From contig CM053335.1 of assembly GCA_028583605.1 (NCBI GenBank), forward strand, positions 18,273,347 to 18,337,346: a stretch of 64,000 nucleotides of DNA, given 5' to 3'. A program made the position numbers and the translations under genes. Source of the stretch: Dastarcus helophoroides (taxonomy: Eukaryota; Arthropoda; Insecta; Coleoptera; Bothrideridae). Under the pieces are notes generated by a model, which ran no database searches, was not told the origin of the DNA, and was given only the letters and a program-made list of their open reading frames with translations. Below, one piece after another: positions 13,101 through 28,100 of the stretch. Each line of letters opens with the position of its first letter. The first letter of the stretch is position 1.

Positions 13101-16100
13101 ATTTTTGATTTATAATACTTAGGAACAGTGCGCCTTTACAATCGAGTCACAAACCATCAAAAGTTTTGGTATTAAAAACGGACAAAGATAAGATAATTAT
13201 CTTACATTCGTAAGAAGGAGGCCCATTATGACTGGGCTCAGGTTCTTGAAATATTGAGTATTTTTTGCCTGGAATACTCAAGCACAGTGAGCCTCTGCAA
13301 CCGAGCCGCACACCACCAAAGGTTGGGGTACCAAAAACGAACCAATATAAGACAGTTACCTTACCTTCGTAAGAAGAAGGAGGTCCATTATAACTAGGCC
13401 CAACGTTCTTGAAATGTTGAGTATTTTCGGTTTATAATACTGTAACAAAATGTAAATTGTAGAATTTAGTGCATAAGAAAAGTTTCTAGAAAAATCTGAT
13501 AAAGGGAAGCGGCCGCGATAACGAAGCAAACGGCAGATAAGCTGTTCCCTAAATTTCGGCAATGGATAAGCCTTATCTGCCGGATTGTTTTAGAACCTGG
13601 AGGCCAAAACTATATAAAGCGGCCAGCTCTTTCCTCGAGTAAGTTAGTTAGAGTCGGTGTAGTTAGGTAGTGAGTTAGCAGTTAGAAATCAATAAGTGAG
13701 TTAATTGTTCAGTTGCAGTGATTCGAGTTGAGTTTTAAAATAAAGTGGGTATTATTCAATTCACGTGTTAATCAATTCGAACCGATAAAGCCCGTAACAA
13801 TACTTAGGAAACTAGTGCGCCTCTACAATCGAGTCACACACCACTCAAAAGTTGTGGCTATTAAAAACAGACGAAGATAAGATAATTATCTTACATTCAT
13901 AAGAAGAATGACTACGCCCAGGTTTCTTGAGATATGGTGTATTTTTCGTCTGAAATAGCTTACGCCCTGTAACCGAGCCGCATACCACCAAAGGTTGGGG
14001 TACCAAAAACGGACGAACGTAAGACAGTTATCTTATGTTCGTAAGAAGAACGAGTTACATTAGGACTACGCCCGAGTTCTTGAGGTTATTAAGTATTTTT
14101 CGTTTAAAGTACTTAGGGACAGTGCAGCTCTGCAATCGAGCCGCACACCACCAAATATTGGGGTACTGAAAATGGACGAATATAAGATAATTATCTTACA
14201 TTTGATAGTCTTTAGTACCTTAATCTGCGGCTGTGTAACATAATTATCTTACATTCGTCGGTTTTAAGTACCCCAACCTTCGGTGGTGCGCGGCTCAGTT
14301 TTTAGTCTCTTTGCAATTTTATATTGATCTACTATCATTAGCTTGTCGATTTTTAATGTAATGATGGATTAACTACTTGAGATTTCCTCACTGTTCAGTT
14401 GCATCGCACAATAAAAAAGTTTTAATTTCGTCGCCGCGGCGCTTTATTGACTTAAAGGCACATTTGGTCGTGCGTCAAAATGGTCCTAATAAAACTAATA
14501 ACGTAATTAGCCTCGTCAGCATTTAGATAGGAGGGCGGCGCAAGAGACACTCCAATATTTTAACTGTTATTGTAAATTTTATGTGTGAAAGTTTACGAGC
14601 AGTGGCCGGCGATATTACGGCCTTAGGTCCCGAAACGTAGGAAAACGTTCCAACGTCGAACTATGGAATTAGCGAAACGTGTTATGGCCGCAGAGAGATG
14701 GAGCCGGCTAATTCGCCTAATTGAGAAATGATGACTAATGACGAAGGTATATATATCATAGGTGTTTTGAAACGAAAACCCTGTTCGGCGTACGTAACGG
14801 TTCGAATGGCCGCAGCCAAAATAAGACAACGTAGACTTTTGCGCCCGTTTTTTATTTTTCGAAAGGGGGGACGTTATTGTGTTTTTATGTTATTATCTAA
14901 TGGGTCGTTATTCCGATAATTAGGATAAATTATCCGCCCTCTGCATTCGCTGCCTTCCCAGTGCCAAATTCTATTTTCCCTCGTTCAGATTGACGCGACC
15001 TATTAATTAATTTATGACGCTGTTTTCGACTTGGCCTTTATAATATCTCTTTATGAGTTAGAGCCCGAAGTTATGAAATATCATGGCGGCCATTTAGCCG
15101 TCCCTCTGCAGCGAAAACAATAAGAGCTCCGGGTTTTATTAATAGGTGTGGAGCCACCATAAAGTCGCTTCGACGTTCCAACAATTTGACGTAAAACTTG
15201 GAGATGATCGGCTAACAAGGGGCTCTCTGCCTATATCATGGAAGCTAATGCAGCTTCCATGATTTTTCGCTAAAAATAGTTAATAATGCGTTGCTTATTG
15301 GATTCATTTTTGGCTGGCATTTATGGTCACTTACTTCCCCTAAGAGCTGGCATGATTAAAATAGAGATTTATAGGAAGTGGTGGTCAAAAAATTAGAATA
15401 GTTAAGTTTTCTGAGCTTTGAAGATCCTCTGTACCCTTTCCATAAATTTTCAGTGACGTTGAGTATCCTTCGTTACAAAATTGCATCCTAACTAATATAT
15501 GAATGAGAAAGTGTGTTTATCCATTTGTCTGATGAACGTATCGACGAATTTGAACAGAACATCATTCTGCAATCTGCACGAACTCTTTAAAAGCTATGCG
15601 AACTAATTAAGTTGGTTTTGTTACTTCATCCAAACAATTTTAAAGTCATCTGCAGGCGTCTGGTGCAGGCTGCACCCCCAGCAAACTCTTCCTGTATCCC
15701 TGGGAATAGACGTACCTTTGGGAAACACTGCTCTATTTGAACCAGAGACTAATTTGAACGAAAATATTTCAAATCCGTCTTCAGTTCGATATGTGAGCTT
15801 CGAGGAACTGCACGTGCGTCAAATGTTCGTGTATGGCGCTCTAATTAACAATTATGATAAGACACCCCCCTTCGAGTCGTACGAGCTTTAATTAGAAGGT
15901 CCCCCGGGTGAGTCAGCGTTGATAAATCGCGACCACTCGACTGGGATCATACGCGGAATGTCACTCTGCTTCATCAAGAAAGTTTCTCCTGCATAATTGG
16001 CTTGTCACCTAATGATTCCTGATTTATTGCTCTGTAGCCGGTTAGAGTTAATCACTGGACACACCTGGTCCGCCTGTAATACTGAAAACTCCGATAGTTG

Positions 16101-19100
16101 TGTCCATTTTAGAGATAAGCCCCTTGATAGCGCTTATTGTTTCTTGCCGTTTAAACGTCGCTTAATTAATAGTGCTTTGTTGCGCGTGTGGGTTTTATAC
16201 TGATATCATTATTTATGTCTTCCATTTTTTTTTACAAAGCAATATCCGCTAAGTGTCCGTGTTAACTCAACATATGATTAATAGAAGTCGTGATTTAATT
16301 ATACTTCAGTGCTGCGTAGCGCTGACAAACGGGAATAAATGTGCCATCGAGCGAATTAAAAAAGTTTGCTTCATTATAATTACACCTGCACACTGAGCAA
16401 AGTTGAGAACCTACTTAAAAATGATCTTAAGAGCTACTAAGAGCAAGTTGGAGCGAACTTTAGAGCCAGTATAAGAGCGAAATTTCGTTTTTTTTAATGA
16501 AAATTTCTTCAGACGCGTTGTGCTACTTTTGATAGGGGTCACTATCACGCGTCATCATTACGAGTGACCATAACGCGTCACTATCACGCTAATTTGCGTT
16601 ACCAAGGTGCTCAACGTTAACAGTATATTGTAACGCAATGTAAATAGATAGAATAGAACTTAGAATAGAATTTAGTGCGTAAGAAAAGTTTCTAGAAAGA
16701 TCTGATAAGGGGAAAGCGGCCGCGATAACGAAACGAAAGGCAAATAAGCGTTCCAGAAATTTCGGCAAACGATAAGCCTTATCTGAAGGATTTTTCTAGA
16801 ACTCGGGAGCCAAAACTATATAAGGCGGTCAGCTTTACCTCGAGTTAGTTAGTTAAACTCAGCGTAGTTAGCGGGTTAGTAATTGAAAATCAATAAGTGA
16901 TTGATTCGGTTGTAGTGATCCGAATTAAGTTTGAAAATAAAGTGGGTATTATTCAATTCACGTGTTAATCAATTCGAACCGATAAAGCCCGTAACAATAT
17001 TTATGTAACATTTTGATCTAAAATTTGACAGCTGGAGAACTGTTCTTTTTTATTTAGATTTTTTATACAAATTGTTTATTCAAAACTTCCTTGTTTCTAG
17101 ATAATTCAAAGTGTACACTTTAAACTACAGAGACATTTCTATTAAAATGTCAGCTTTGACTTTTTTTATGAATATCAAATAATTGAATTATGAATATCAG
17201 ATTTTTTCCTTAAATTTATCAAATTTTCTCGCTATAAAATAATTTTTCGTTTTGTGTCAGTGAATAGTTTATTATTCATCTAAATGTCGAAATGTTTGGT
17301 TTATTTGAAGCCGCCTTGCAAATTTATTTATTTATAATGGGAATGTCTGAGTTTCTGGTTCACTAGTTCACTTATTTAAATTATCGGCAACATAAATCAA
17401 ATGTTAATAGGAGATAGAGGCGTCATTAAATACGAATTGCAATAAATAATCAACTAATGAAGCTATTCAATACCATCGGGTACATGTAACTAAAACAGCC
17501 TTCGTCCCGTCCGCAATAAACATGCGAGGGTGTATTTCAGCTGACAGACTGAAAAAAATGTATCTCATTAAACTCGCATTTGCGTTTTTCTTTTTTTTCT
17601 CTTTTAACGACTTCGAGACTTGCCTCGTAGTTTACCAAACTAGGAACGAATAAAACTGAACGATTATTCTGAGTGAGAAACAATGCAACAACCGAAATAT
17701 GCTTTGATTGTTAGCTACAAAGAGTTCGTTTGATCAAAAAAATAAATAATATTTGTATTTTGTTTGTTTAAATTTAGCAAGAATTGGGCAAATTCGTGTC
17801 ATGCCTAAACCTAAACAATCAAAAATCGAGAAATGTTTGATCGCTTTTACTTATCTCCTTACTTCGCATTAAGTCCAAACAATCGAAAAATCTTGAGACC
17901 TGAAGAATTCGAAAATTCTTCATTTGGGGACAGAACGTAAAACTTTTATGTTGGCGGTTAGGTGGCGGTTAGAACGTAAGGTGTTGAGCGATTTGACAAT
18001 ACAAAGGGATTATTAAGCATATTTATTTAACAACTGAACTCTTAATTTACAGCTGAGTCGCTTAGAGTTCGATTTCTGGCTTATATTGCACATACTAGAA
18101 TATCCAACATGTCGAAGCTTAATTTACAGCTGAGTCGTTTAGGATGCGATTGCTGACTTATCTTGTACATACTAGAATATCCGATATATCGAAGTCTCGA
18201 ACGCACAATTACGTATTGTTGCGGACTATCGGTTCAAATGATTATTATTACGCCGTAAATTATAACCACTTTATTTCCAAATTAAACTCGGAACACTACA
18301 ACTGAAATATTAAGTCATTTCTAACTACTAACTCACTCTATAATGCACAGACCTTGTCTTCTGGGAACTCTCCTAGAGAACAACCGCTTCGCTAGGTGGC
18401 AGTGTTTCAACTGTTGGTAGTTCAGCTACCTATGATTCACTATACACGCCGCCTGGAGGACTGCATGAATTTGTAGTCTAGGTTGCATTCTTCTTGTATA
18501 CTAACTCACTAACTAACTACACTGACTTCTGACTGAGGGAAAGCCAACCGGACCCCCTTTATATGGATCTCTGGTTCGCTTTCTGGAACGCTTATCTGCC
18601 GTTTGTTTCATTATCGCGGCCGCTTTCCCTTATCAGATCTTTCTAGAAAATTTCCTTAAATTCTAAAATTCCATAATTACATTTCGTTACAGTATTAACA
18701 ACTTATGTCCAACATCTAGCGACACATGGCTCGGAATCTGCGAGTAATTCTTAGGCTGCGTATTTTCTTAATAATAGCTCCCTTTGTACAGGGCGTTGTA
18801 GCGCTATGGGAGGATAGCAGGTTCAGGTGCTGTTAACTAGGATCGAACGAGGAAGGAATGTTGGGGCCAAGCAGTGCGTTTCGGCCGCCTATTCTAACCT
18901 CGAGTATACTCATTTCATCGTAAAGGCTGAGTCGACCTTAGGTACCAAGCGCATTTCTTAAAAACGGGCGGTGGGTCCGCTAGCGGGAATCGAACCCGGC
19001 TCTCTTAGTTGTTGGTGGAGTGATATACCACTGGACCACCGCCCGTTCTTCTTAATAACTTCTGATAATACACGTCTAGGAAACAACTAGCTACATAATC

Positions 19101-22100
19101 TATTAGAGTATTAGATAGTATCGATTTTTAAATTTAAATATTGTCACTAACAAATGGGGAAGATCGCCAAATATTAGGTAACTATAAATACCTATTTTGT
19201 GCACATACGGACGATAATTGTAATGCATCAAACGCGATTTCAACAAAAACCAGATACATGTTTTAATAAAATGAATTTAAATATAATAGCATACTTTACA
19301 ATAAAAATGTTATATATTTATTAAAATCGTAATTACTAAAGCCTGTAATTAAATTTAAACAACTGTACTCCGGATTTATCCTGATGGAATATAAAATTTT
19401 AATTTTAATTTTTTAATTAAACAAATACACGGCGCTTTAATTAAAATTTCAGATCAACAAATTTGACTGGTTAATTCTAATGTTGTGAATTAATTATCAG
19501 GCCTATGTTACCCAGTAAATCTCATCGATTTAAAATGGAACTATTTTAATTCGCAACCCTGGATAATTTTTTTTTCCAATTTCATAACCAAAAATAATTA
19601 GGAAAACTTCTTTAGTCGCGGATGATTTCTAAAACTTGCAATTCGATGAAATATCTTATTATTTTGTTGTGTTGTTTATATTAAAAGAAATCGCCCCGGC
19701 CGTTTAGGGTATATTGCATCGCAAATTTGCGGATAGCCATGGTCGAGGCACTAAAATATTTAAAAGACAACATAAAAATTGAGAAGTTCATTTTCCTGAA
19801 ACCATCAAGTCAAGTCGGACTGGACGTTTACATTATTAAGGTACGCCAGGGAATGGATGTATATGTCGAGGGAAAAATTGCCTCCCGTAAAAGTTTTACG
19901 CTCCCTCTATTCACGAAAACCGTGCAATTTCTAGACGATTGATACTAAAATAATAATATGTCCTCCACTGACCAATGTACGAATGGGGTATAACCTAATT
20001 TATTTAGAGACCATCTCTTGACCACCTAATACATTAAAGTAAATGGCAACGTTGTCCAAGTTTTGTTCGATTCTGCCGCTGTAATTATACCGTATGTTCC
20101 ACAGGACGAGGTCCCTGTGTGACAGAACGAGATCCCTGTGGGATATCTCTAGGGCCATTTTATATAAATAAATTAATATCGGAGCAACCCAGCTTCGCTC
20201 AGAGTTTTTATTTTTGTAAGATGTTTTTTTGGTTTGGCTATTTTTACCACCAAATCTCGACTTTTCGCATTAATTTTACGTTTAAATGCTAATATACAAC
20301 GCAAGAGAGCAAATAGAGCCGTTTCCTGTATATTATCTGACTGATACACGATGTAAGCCGCAGCGCCATCTCTGTACCAGCATTCTAACAACAAGTGCCG
20401 CTAAGATTGGCGAAATGGCTACAGAATAAATGTTTCTTTTTTGTGAAAACTTGCTTTCTTCCAGAGAAGACATCAATTGTAATGGACTTCAAAAGAAAAC
20501 ATTTGACCAAACAGAAAATTTCATCCAAATCATTAGAGCCGTTTCCGAGATACCAAATATATACATATTTATATATATGCGGGTTGTCACAAATTCGCTT
20601 CTCACTACAGGGATCACGAAAACGGTAAAAGATACAGTATCGGTTAAAGAAATCAAAAATATCACTTGCTGTTCTTGAGATTTTCGAAAAAAAGAAAATT
20701 TTGGATTTTCGTTTTTATCTTTTCTTGGCGTTATTTGAAGAGTACTCGAAAAACTAAATTCACTTTTTTATTGACGTTTTTTATTTTCTACAAAATAGCA
20801 TTTGCAAAATTCAAAATTCAAAATTCCGAAATTCCGAAATTCCGAAATTCCGAAATTCCGAAATTCCGAAATTCCGAAATTCCGAAATTCGAAATTCAAA
20901 ATTCAAAAATTCGAAATTCGAAAGTCAAAATTCGAAATTCAAAATTCAAAAATTCGAAATTCGAAAGTCAAAATTCCGAAATTCGAAATTCGAAATTCCA
21001 AATTCCAAATTCAAAAATTCGAAATTCGAAATTCGAAATTCGAAATTCAAAATTCAAAATCCGAAATTCAAAATTCCGAAATTCGAAATTCCAAATTTCA
21101 AATTCCAAATTCAAATTCAAATTCGAAAATTCGAAAATTCGAAAATTCGAAAATCCGAAAATCCGAAAATCCGAAAATCCGAAATTCCGAAATTCCGAAA
21201 TTCCGAAATTCGAAATTCGAAATTCCAAATTCCAATTCAAATTCAAATTCAAAATTCAAAATTCAAAATTCAAAATTCAAAATTCAAAATTCAAAATTCA
21301 AAATTCGAAATTCGAAATTCAAAATTCAAAATCCGAAAATCCGAAAATCCGAAAATCCGAAAATCCGAAAATCCGAAAATCCGAAAATCCGAAAATCCGA
21401 AAATCCGAAAATCCGAAAATCCGAAAATCCGAAAATCCGAAAATCCGAAAATCCGAAAACCCGAAAATCCGAAAATTCGAAAATCCGAAAATCCGAAAAT
21501 CCGAAAATCCGAAAATACGAAAATCCGAAAATCCGAAATTCCGAAATTCCGAAATTCCGAAATTCCGAAATTCCGAAATTTCGAAATTCCGAAATTCCGA
21601 AATTCCGAAATTCGAGATCCGAAGTTCCGAATTCGAAATTCGAAATTCCGAAATTCGAAATATTCCGAAATCCGAAATTCGAAATTCCAAATTCTAAATT
21701 CGAAAATTCGAAATTTCAAATTCCAAATTCCAAATTCCAAATTCCAAATTCCAAATTCCAAATTCCAAATTCAAAATTCAAAATCCAAAATTTAAAATTC
21801 CGAAATTCCGAAATTCCAAAATTCCGACATTCGAAATTCGAAATTCCAAAATTCAAAATTCGAATTCGGAATTCGAAATTCGAAATTCGAACATCTAAAT
21901 TCGAAATTCGAAATTCCGAAATTCCGAAATTCAAAATTCCGAAATTCGCAATTCGAAATTGAAAATTCAAAAATTCGAAACTCGAAATTCGAAATTCCGA
22001 AATTCCGAAATTCAAAATTCCGAAATTCGAAATTCAAAATTCAAAAATTCGAAATTCGAGATTCGAAATTCGCAATTCGCAATTCGCAATTTGCAATTTG

Positions 22101-25100
22101 CAATTCGCAATTCGCAATTCGCAATCCGAAATTTCGAAATTCCAAAATTCCGAAATTCGATCAATCAAATTCGAAATTCGAATTTCGAAATTCAAAATTC
22201 GAAATTCGAAATTCGAAATTCGAAATTCGAAATTCGAAATTCGAAATTCCGAAATTCAAAATTCCGAGATTCGAAATTCAAAATTCAAAAATTCAAAATT
22301 CCGAAATTCCGAAATTCAAAAATTCGAAATTCGCAATTCGCAATTCGAAATTCGCAATTCGCAATTCGCAATTCGAAATTCGAAATTCGCAATTCGCAAT
22401 TCGCAATTCGAAATTCGCAATTCGCAATTCGAAATTCGAGATTCGAGATTCGAAATTCGAAATTCGAAATTCAAAATTCGAGATTCGAAATTCGAAATTC
22501 GAAATTCGAAATTCGAAATTCGAAATTCGAAATTCGAAATTCGAAATTCGAAATTCGAAATTCGAAATTCGAAATTCGAAATTCGAAATGGGAAATTGAA
22601 AAATTCCAAAAATTCGAAATTCGAGATTCGAAATTCGAAAATCAAAGTTCAACATTCCAATTCAATATGCATCTTCAATGCGATTTGATTTCTTTTTTTT
22701 GTCTGATGTTTTATTTTTGATAAATCTAAACTATTTATTTATTTATTAAGTAATTAATGCTTTCTTTCGCCCCCTTAGAGGCTATATTTCGAACAATCCT
22801 TTTTTAATGCTCACCTACGTTATATGGAGAAATCTTATGCAAAATTGTCTGTTTTTAGACCCTCTGATTCACGCTGTCTGTCAGTTGGGGTTTTGGTAAA
22901 TTGATTTCTAGTTTTTCTATCAACATTTCGGCTTTAAAATCGAAATTTCGAACCTAAAGTGGACCAAACTTGAAATTTCAGTTTTTTTCTTAAAATTTAG
23001 ATTCTAAAACCGAATTTTTTTTTGCAATTAACGTCAGAATTTGGAGGAAAAACCTGAAATTTCGAACTCATCGAATTTGGTCTTTCAATTTTTCTTTAAA
23101 AACCTAAAATTTTATTGAAAAGAAAATTTCAAGAAACGTCTAAATTGCAAAATTGTGTCTTGAAATTCCTCATGTTCTTAAAATTTCAAAATGGGAACAT
23201 CGAAAGCTCAAGATCGGGGGCAAAATTTTGAGAAAAAACTCGAAATTTTTTATCAACATTTCGAGTTCATTCGACTTTTCGAAATTTTCACTTAGAATCG
23301 AAATTTGCAAAATGATTCAAAATTTTAAGAAAAAGCTGCAATTTTTAATGAAATATAAGTTTAAAGAACTAAATATTTCAAAAGGGTAATATTTTTTCGA
23401 AAAGAATCTAAATTATTTTCGAAAGACCAAAATATTCAAGAAAGATGAAATTTTTGAAAGCACTCGAAATTTAAAAAAAATCGAATTCTTAAAAAAGTCG
23501 GAACTTTAAAGAAAAGTCGAAGCTTGAAAAAGACAAAATATTTTTAAAACGTGTAAATTAAAATAAATGGAATAAGTTGGATATTTGCATATTTTATATA
23601 AATTTAAAGTTACGTTTTTTTAACACTTTGACTTTTTTCTTCGGAATTCCAATTGCGCTTACGAGTTTTCATTTGATTGGATAGCGAAAACGATATTTAA
23701 CATTAAATAATATTTTAAATAATTAATTTTCGACCCTTATTTCTTAAAAATGTTGTTCATAATTCATAAATTCCATGTATTTATATTTAATAATAAATAC
23801 AACTAAATGAAATATGAAAATTCCATAATGTGGAGTTTCCGTGGTTTATTTCATTATATTTATTGTTAAATAGTTTACGAATTATCTACATTAATTAATA
23901 ATCTCTTTGTATCATAAAAAGAATCAAACGAAAAATTTAGAGGATTTATTATGTTGATGTTTATTGAACTAAAGTGGCGAACAACGTGGCTCTTGCGCCC
24001 ACTATGAATCTGTAGCCGAATCATGGGACATTATAAGGCGCGAAGTCTTACCCTATTTGCAGCAAATAAAAGCGGTTTTGACTTATTTAAAAAACTAATC
24101 ATCAGTATTTTTGTTTCAGATAGCAAAATTCATCTAATATCGAAATCTCAAAACTTTACATTCTTAGGAATCTTAGATTTATCCTACAACGACATCTATG
24201 ATTTGGAAGCAATTTTAACAGATCTAGATGGCCTCAATTTCCTGCGAGCTTTATTTTTGGAAGGAAATCCTTGTTCCGTAAGTAAAGTATGACTCTTGGT
24301 TTACAGATAGCGACACTGTCGTCGAACCTTTTATCGGGGAAAATATTGAAGTTTGAATTGAAATTTAACTTAATAGCTATTTTGTTTGTTATAAAAATTT
24401 TACCAATCAGTTACTTTGTCAGTTGCTTCGTCAGTTGCTTCGCCAGTTGCTTCCAGCATTGATTTTAAACTGTTGATTACCCAAAGCTATCGATGCAAAA
24501 TTTCCTAATCAATCGCGTTTCATCTAAATTTGGAATTCGAATCTTTACCCTTTCATTTAGGATTTTTCGAATTGCTGCAGGGGCGCTTATTTTCAATTTT
24601 CTAAAAACTTTAGCTTTCACAAATTTTACATTTACGAATTTAAGTAGTTAAGAATTTAAGTAACTTTGTAACACCGTTACAAAGCCGCATAGTTTTTAAT
24701 GTGTATGTATTTTTCAGGTCGTCGTATCTTACAAAGAAGCTGTTATCAGTCATTTGCCGAATTTGGTGTATTTGGATGGAACCAAATTCTATGAGAGTGA
24801 CCGAGTAATAGGTCCAGATTACATCGAATACGTTGATAAAGCACAACTGCAAATTTTCATACACAGAATCATCAATTTGCCTAAACCACCAAAAGAGGTA
24901 AATCTTTGCACTAATAGGAAGTTTTTAATTCGGAAATACTGCGGCCAAATCCGTCTTTAGAAATCTTCTAGGTCTCAACGTTTAGGAGATAGAAGCAATA
25001 TTACGATTTTTGCGGTGACCTTGAAAATTCGAAAGCTTGTGGCGCCTAACCGACAAGTCGCAACCTAATTTTCTTTGCAGATTCGAATTCTACGTGGCCA

Positions 25101-28100
25101 AATCTATAAAATAGAGAAATTTACAGTTTAATTTTATTATTTTCAATTTCTGATTTTCTCAAATGTGGAATTTTTAATTGCTTGTAGCATCCAAACAACA
25201 AGAAGTAACTCAATTTAATTTACAAATTTGGATTCTACTTACTAAGATCCACAAAACAAAGAATTTTGAACAGAAATTTGATGACCTTCGAAAAATCGAT
25301 TTTTTGATGGCGCAGTGACATGCTGAAAATTCGATTGCTTAAATTATGTGTTTAATTGACGCTCGTTGATTAATTCGGGAGAACTGAGTCCAAATTCGCC
25401 ATCAGAAATCTTCTAGGTATCACCGTTTAGGAAATAGAAGCAATTTAACGATGTTTACGGTGACCTTGAAAATTCGAAAGCTTGTGGCGCCTAACAGACA
25501 AGTCGGAACCTAATTGTCTTTGCAGATTCGAATTCTACGTTGCCAAATCTATAAAATAGGGTAGTTTACAATTCGATTTAATTAATTTGAATTTTCGATT
25601 TTCTCAAAAGTGGAACTTTTAATTGCTTGTAGCGTCCAAACGACAAGATGTAACTCAATTTGATTTACAAATTTGGATTCTACGTGCTAAGATCCACAAA
25701 ACAAAGAATATTGAACATTAATTTGATGACCTTCGAAAAATCGTTTTTTTGATAGTGTAGTGACATGCTGAAAATTCGATTGCTTGAATTATGTGTTTAT
25801 TGACGTTCGTTGATTAATTTGGGAGTGCTGAGTCCAAATTCGCCATCAGAAATCTTCTAGGTATCACCGTTTAGGAAATAGAAGCAATTTAACGATGTTT
25901 ACGGTGACCTTGAAAATTCGAAAGCTTGTGGCGCCTAACAGACAAGTCGGAACCTAATTTTGTTTGCAGATTGGAATTCTACGTTGCCAAATCTATAAAA
26001 TAGGGTAGTTTACAATTCGATTTAATTAATTTGAATTTTCGATTTTCTCAAATGTGGAACTTTTAATTGCTTGTAGCGTCCAAACGACAAGACATAACTT
26101 AATTTGATTTACAAATTTGAATTCTACGTGCTAAGATCCACAAAACAAGGAAATTTAAACATTAATTTGATGACCTTCGAAAAATTGTTTTTTTGATAGT
26201 GTAGTGACATGCTGAAAATTCGATTGCTTAAATTATGTGTTTAATTGACGCTCGTTGATTAATTCGAGAGTGCTGAGTCCAAATTCGGAATCAGAAATCT
26301 TCTAGGTGCCACCGTTTAGGAGTAATTTAATTATTTGTAGAGTGACCTTGAAATTTCGAAAGCTCGTGGCACCTAACAGACAAGTCGCAATCTAATTTTC
26401 TTTGCAGATTCGAATTCTACGTTGCCAAATCTATAAAATAGGGTAGTTTGCAATTCGATTTAATTATTTTGAATTTTCGATTTTCTCAAAAGTGGAACTT
26501 TTAATTGCTTGTAGCGTCCAAACGACAAGACGTAACTCAATTTGATTTACAAATTTGGATTCTACGTGCTAAGATCCACAAAACAAAGAATATTGAACAT
26601 TAATTTGATGACCTTCGAAAAATCGTTTTTTTGATAGTGTAGTGACATGCTGAAAATTCGATTGCTTGAATTATGTGTTTAATTGACGCTCGTTGATTAA
26701 TTCGAGAGTGCTGAGTCCAAATTCGTAATCAGAAATCTTCTAGGTGCCACCGTTTAGGAGTAATTTAATTATTTGTAGAGTGACCTTGAAATTTCGAAAG
26801 CTCGTGGCACCTAACAGACAAGTCGCAATCTAATTTTCTTTGCAGATTCGAATTCTACGTTGCCAAATCTATAAAATAGGGTAGTTTGCAATTCGATTTA
26901 ATTATTTTGAATTTTCGATTTTCTCAAATGTAGAACATTTAATTGCTTGTAGCGTCCAAACGACAAGACCTAACTCAATTTGATTTACAGATTTGGATTC
27001 TACGTGGCAAGATCCACAGAATAAAGAATCTACTTCCTAAGATGCGCAAAATAAAAAATCTAGAACATTAATTTGATGATCTTTGAAAAATCGAGTTTTT
27101 GATCGCATCGGAGGTCGGAGCATGCCGAAATTTCAGTTGTTGGAATTACGGATTTCGTTGACACTTTTTGATACATTCGGGGATGCTGAGTCCGAATTCG
27201 TCATCAGAAATCTTCTAGGTGCCACCGTTTAGGAATAATTTAATTATTTGTAGAGTGACCTTGAAATTTCGAAAGCTCGTGGCGCCTAACAGACAAGTCG
27301 CAACCTAATTTTCTTTGCAGATTCGAATTCTACGTTGCCAAATCTACAAAATAGGGTAGTTTACAATTCGATTTGACTACTTTGAATTTTCGATTTTCTC
27401 AAATGTGGAACTTTTAATTGCTTATAGCGTCCAAACGACAAAACGTAACTCAATTTGATTTACAAATTTGGATTCTACGTGCTAAGATCCACAAAACAAA
27501 GACTCTTGAACATTAATTTGATGACCTTCGAAAAATCGTTTTTTTGATAGTGTAGTGACATGCTGAAAATTCGATTGCTTGAATTATGTGTTTAATTGAC
27601 GCTCGTTGATTAATTCGAGAGTGCTGAGTCCAAATTCGGAATCAGAAATCTTCTAGGTGCCACCGTTTAGGAGTAATTTAATTATTTGTAGAGTGACCTT
27701 GAAATTTCGAAAGCTCGTGGCGCCTAACAGACAAGTCGCAATCTAATTTTCTTTGCAGATTCGAATTCTACGTTGCCAAATCTATAAAATAGGGTAGTTT
27801 ACAATTCGATTTAATTAATTTGAATTTTCGATTTTCTCAAAAGTGGAACTTTTAATTGCTTGTAGCGTCCAAACGACAAGACGTAACTCAATTTGATTTA
27901 CAAATTTGGATTCTACGTGCTAAGATCCACAAAACAAAGAATATTGAACATTAATTTGATGACCTTCGAAAAATCGTTTTTTTGATAGTGTAGTGACATG
28001 CTGAAAATTCGATTGCTTGAATTATGTGTTTAATTGACGCTCGTTGATTAATTCGAGAGTGCTGAGTCCAAATTCGTAATCAGAAATCTTCTAGGTGCCA

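Noticed and set aside
15525..15560. Hammerhead ribozyme core (CTGATGA)
   Set aside because: No GAAA after a proper stem II and no closing stem.
20666..22720. Open frames of up to 386 residues rich in NSKFEIR or ISNFEFR
   Set aside because: Generated by the 7/8-bp repeat on both strands; no gene context.
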